Origin: an uncultured bacterium
Lineage (GTDB): Bacteria > Bacillota > Clostridia > Oscillospirales > Ruminococcaceae
Direction: 5' to 3'
Assembly: GCA_905214265.1 (NCBI GenBank)
Contig: CAJMLQ010000158.1
Coordinates: 1-6,342 of the forward strand
Length of the DNA stretch: 6,342 nucleotides
Below are positions 4,977 through 6,342 of this stretch, one piece after another. The position numbers were made by a program, and so were the translations under genes. Under the pieces are notes generated by a model. That model was not told the origin of the DNA, searched no databases, and worked only from the letters and a program-made list of their open reading frames with translations. Each line of letters starts with the position of its first letter. The first letter of the stretch is position 1.

Positions 4977-5978
4977 TTACTCTGCCGCCTTGTCGTATAA
5001 ATGGCAGGCGCAGTAATGGCCGCCGCCGTAGTCTTTGTACTCTGGAGCCTGCGTCTTGCAGATCTCCATGCAGTGCGGACAGCGGGTGTGGAACTTACAG
5101 CCCTGGGGAGGGTTCGCCGGAGACGGCAGATCCCCCTGGAGGATAATCCGATTACCCTTCATGTCCGGATTCGGTACCGGAGCGGCGCTGAGCAGCGCCT
5201 TGGTGTAGGGATGAGACGGGTTCTTGAAAAGCTCCTTCTTCGGCGCCATTTCCACCAGCGTGCCCAAATACATAACTCCGACTACGTCGGAAATATATTC
5301 CACGACCGACAGGTCATGGGAGATGAACAGGTAGGATAGTCCTCGTCTCTCCTGTAGGTCCCGCATCAGGTTGATGACCTGGGCCTGAATCGAAACGTCC
5401 AGTGCAGAAACCGGTTCGTCCGCGACGATGAGCTCCGGATTCAGCGCCAGCGCCCGGGCAATGCAGATACGCTGCCGCTGACCGCCGGAAAATTCGTGGG
5501 GATACCGGTCAATCTGGTAAGGCTTCAGATCGCAGTCCTTCATGACCTTCAGGATATAGTCCCGGTATTCGGCCTTGGAGACGATGCCGTGCTCGCGGAC
5601 CGCCTCGCCGATCACCTCGCCGATGGGCATGCGGGGGTCAAGGGAGGAATAGGGATCCTGGAAAATCAGCTGCATCTTTGGCCGCATGGCCCGCAGCTCT
5701 TTTTTCTTCAGTGCGAACACATCTTTGCCGGCGATGATCGCCTTGCCGGCCGTAGGCTCGGTCAGCCGCAGGATGGTGCGGCCGATGGTGGACTTTCCAC
5801 AGCCGGATTCACCGACCAGCCCAAAGGTCTGGCCCCGTTTGATGGAAAAGCTGACGCCGTCTACCGCTTTCACGTGGCCGGTCACTCGCTGGGTAACGCC
5901 CGCCTTGATGGGATAATACTTCTTGAGGTCGATTACTTCCAGAAGGTTCTCAGTTGTCTGATTTTCCACTGTCCACAT
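4977..5978 (-). CDS. oppF: Oligopeptide/dipeptide ABC transporter ATP-binding protein, OppF/DppF type
   Basis: One of the two ATPases that power uptake of peptides through the OppBC-type permease; peripheral on the cytoplasmic face of the membrane. In the 333-residue protein from ATG 5978: Walker A 'GESGCGKS' (56-63), Q-loop 'FQDPYSSLDPRM' (106-117), signature 'SGGQR' (164-168), Walker B 'LIVADE' (183-188) with E188, and H-loop H221 in 'ISHDLS'. The C-terminal oligopeptide-transporter extension begins at 'HPYTKALLSAAP' and carries cysteines at 294, 300, 303, 307, 323 and 325. All ATPase motifs are intact. Start choice: ATG 5978 directly follows a purine-rich AGAAGGAAGGGG, whereas ATG 6005 lacks a ribosome site and would overlap the upstream gene by 56 nt; GTG 5969 is a second option. 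It overlaps oppD by 29 nt, as co-translated opp genes often do. Whether it serves di- or oligopeptides (or nickel) is undecided. Confidence 0.93.
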   Translation of the reverse strand: MWTVENQTTENLLEVIDLKKYYPIKAGVTQRVTGHVKAVDGVSFSIKRGQTFGLVGESGCGKSTIGRTILRLTEPTAGKAIIAGKDVFALKKKELRAMRPKMQLIFQDPYSSLDPRMPIGEVIGEAVREHGIVSKAEYRDYILKVMKDCDLKPYQIDRYPHEFSGGQRQRICIARALALNPELIVADEPVSALDVSIQAQVINLMRDLQERRGLSYLFISHDLSVVEYISDVVGVMYLGTLVEMAPKKELFKNPSHPYTKALLSAAPVPNPDMKGNRIILQGDLPSPANPPQGCKFHTRCPHCMEICKTQAPEYKDYGGGHYCACHLYDKAAE

Positions 5979-6342
5979 CCCCTTCCTTCTGATTTTCGCC
6001 GTCATAGAGATAGCAGGCTACCTGATGGGTCTCGCTCAATGCGACCATTTTCGGATACGGCCCTGCGCAGGCTTCGCACGCCTTTTCGCAGCGGTTGCGG
6101 AAAAAACAGTAGTTTGGCAGATCCACCGGGTTGGGAACGCTGCCGGGAATTGAATAAAGCCGGTCGTTTTCCCCCACAAAATTGGGCCGGGATTTCATAA
6201 GCCCCAGGGTGTAGGGGTGGCTGGGATGGTGGAAAATATCCTGCACGGTGCCTTTCTCCACAATCCGCCCCGCGTACATGACAACGACATAGTCCGCCGT
6301 CTCCGCCACAACACCCAGATCGTGGGTGATGAGCATGATGGA
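5950..6342 (-). CDS. oppD: Oligopeptide/dipeptide ABC transporter ATP-binding protein, OppD/DppD type; 5' part outside the window
   Basis: Only the last 131 codons are present; the frame continues past the right edge. The visible part begins just before the H-loop ('LITHDLGVVAE'), followed by 'YVVVMYAGRIVEKG' and the C-terminal oligopeptide extension 'HPSHPYTLGLMKSRPN'. The 'IPGSVPNPVDLP' element is typical of OppD/DppD. A cysteine cluster follows (CFFRNRC, then two more Cys in 'EKACEAC', and a last one in 'VACYL'). Walker A, Q-loop, signature and Walker B must lie outside. It partners the next gene, OppF, as the second ATPase of the importer; the order oppD-oppF at the operon end is standard. 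The remaining genes (solute-binding protein and two permeases) are expected upstream, to the right. Confidence 0.92.
   Translation of the reverse strand, partial: SIMLITHDLGVVAETADYVVVMYAGRIVEKGTVQDIFHHPSHPYTLGLMKSRPNFVGENDRLYSIPGSVPNPVDLPNYCFFRNRCEKACEACAGPYPKMVALSETHQVACYLYDGENQKEGDVDSGKSDN

Noticed and set aside
5496..6200. Plus-strand 234-codon frame opposite oppF/oppD
   Set aside because: It is antisense to two genes with intact ABC ATPase motifs and bridges their overlap; a shadow frame.

Overview
The window looks like chromosomal DNA of a GC-rich anaerobic Bacillota, probably class Clostridia and perhaps an Oscillospiraceae/Oscillibacter-type gut organism. The clues are strong AGGAGG-type ribosome binding sites, consensus TATAAT promoters, tightly packed operons, a heterodimer-type ABC exporter half, a clostridial-style small nitroreductase and an AI-2E family permease. 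The family-level placement is inference from protein style only. No RNA gene, CRISPR array or intact mobile element is visible.

Layout. (1) Positions 1-1051, minus strand: the start and whole membrane domain of an ABC exporter subunit. Its nucleotide-binding domain should begin near the left edge, but recognisable similarity stops around position 70-75. (2) Positions 1052-1330: a divergent intergenic region with two back-to-back promoters, a 7-bp dyad just upstream of the rightward promoter, and a stem-loop in the rightward leader. (3) Positions 1331-4702, plus strand: four closely packed genes that probably form one operon. They are exonuclease III (AP endonuclease), a Sir2-type NAD-dependent protein deacetylase, an AI-2E/PerM family membrane protein and an FMN nitroreductase. 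Gaps are 23, -4 and 2 nt. (4) Positions 4703-4976: a convergent intergenic region with about 200 bp of unexplained sequence and a long perfect inverted repeat that probably serves as a two-way terminator. (5) Positions 4977-6342, minus strand: the last two genes of an oligopeptide/dipeptide ABC importer operon, OppF/DppF (complete) and OppD/DppD (C-terminal end only), overlapping each other.

The genes work in three separate units: efflux (left), a repair/NAD/redox housekeeping operon (centre) and peptide uptake (right). No clearly new defence or mobile system is present. The points most worth a second look are the abrupt loss of exporter similarity at the left edge, the mixed composition of the central operon, the leader stem-loop and dyad at its promoter, and the paired cysteine clusters of the two peptide-importer ATPases.
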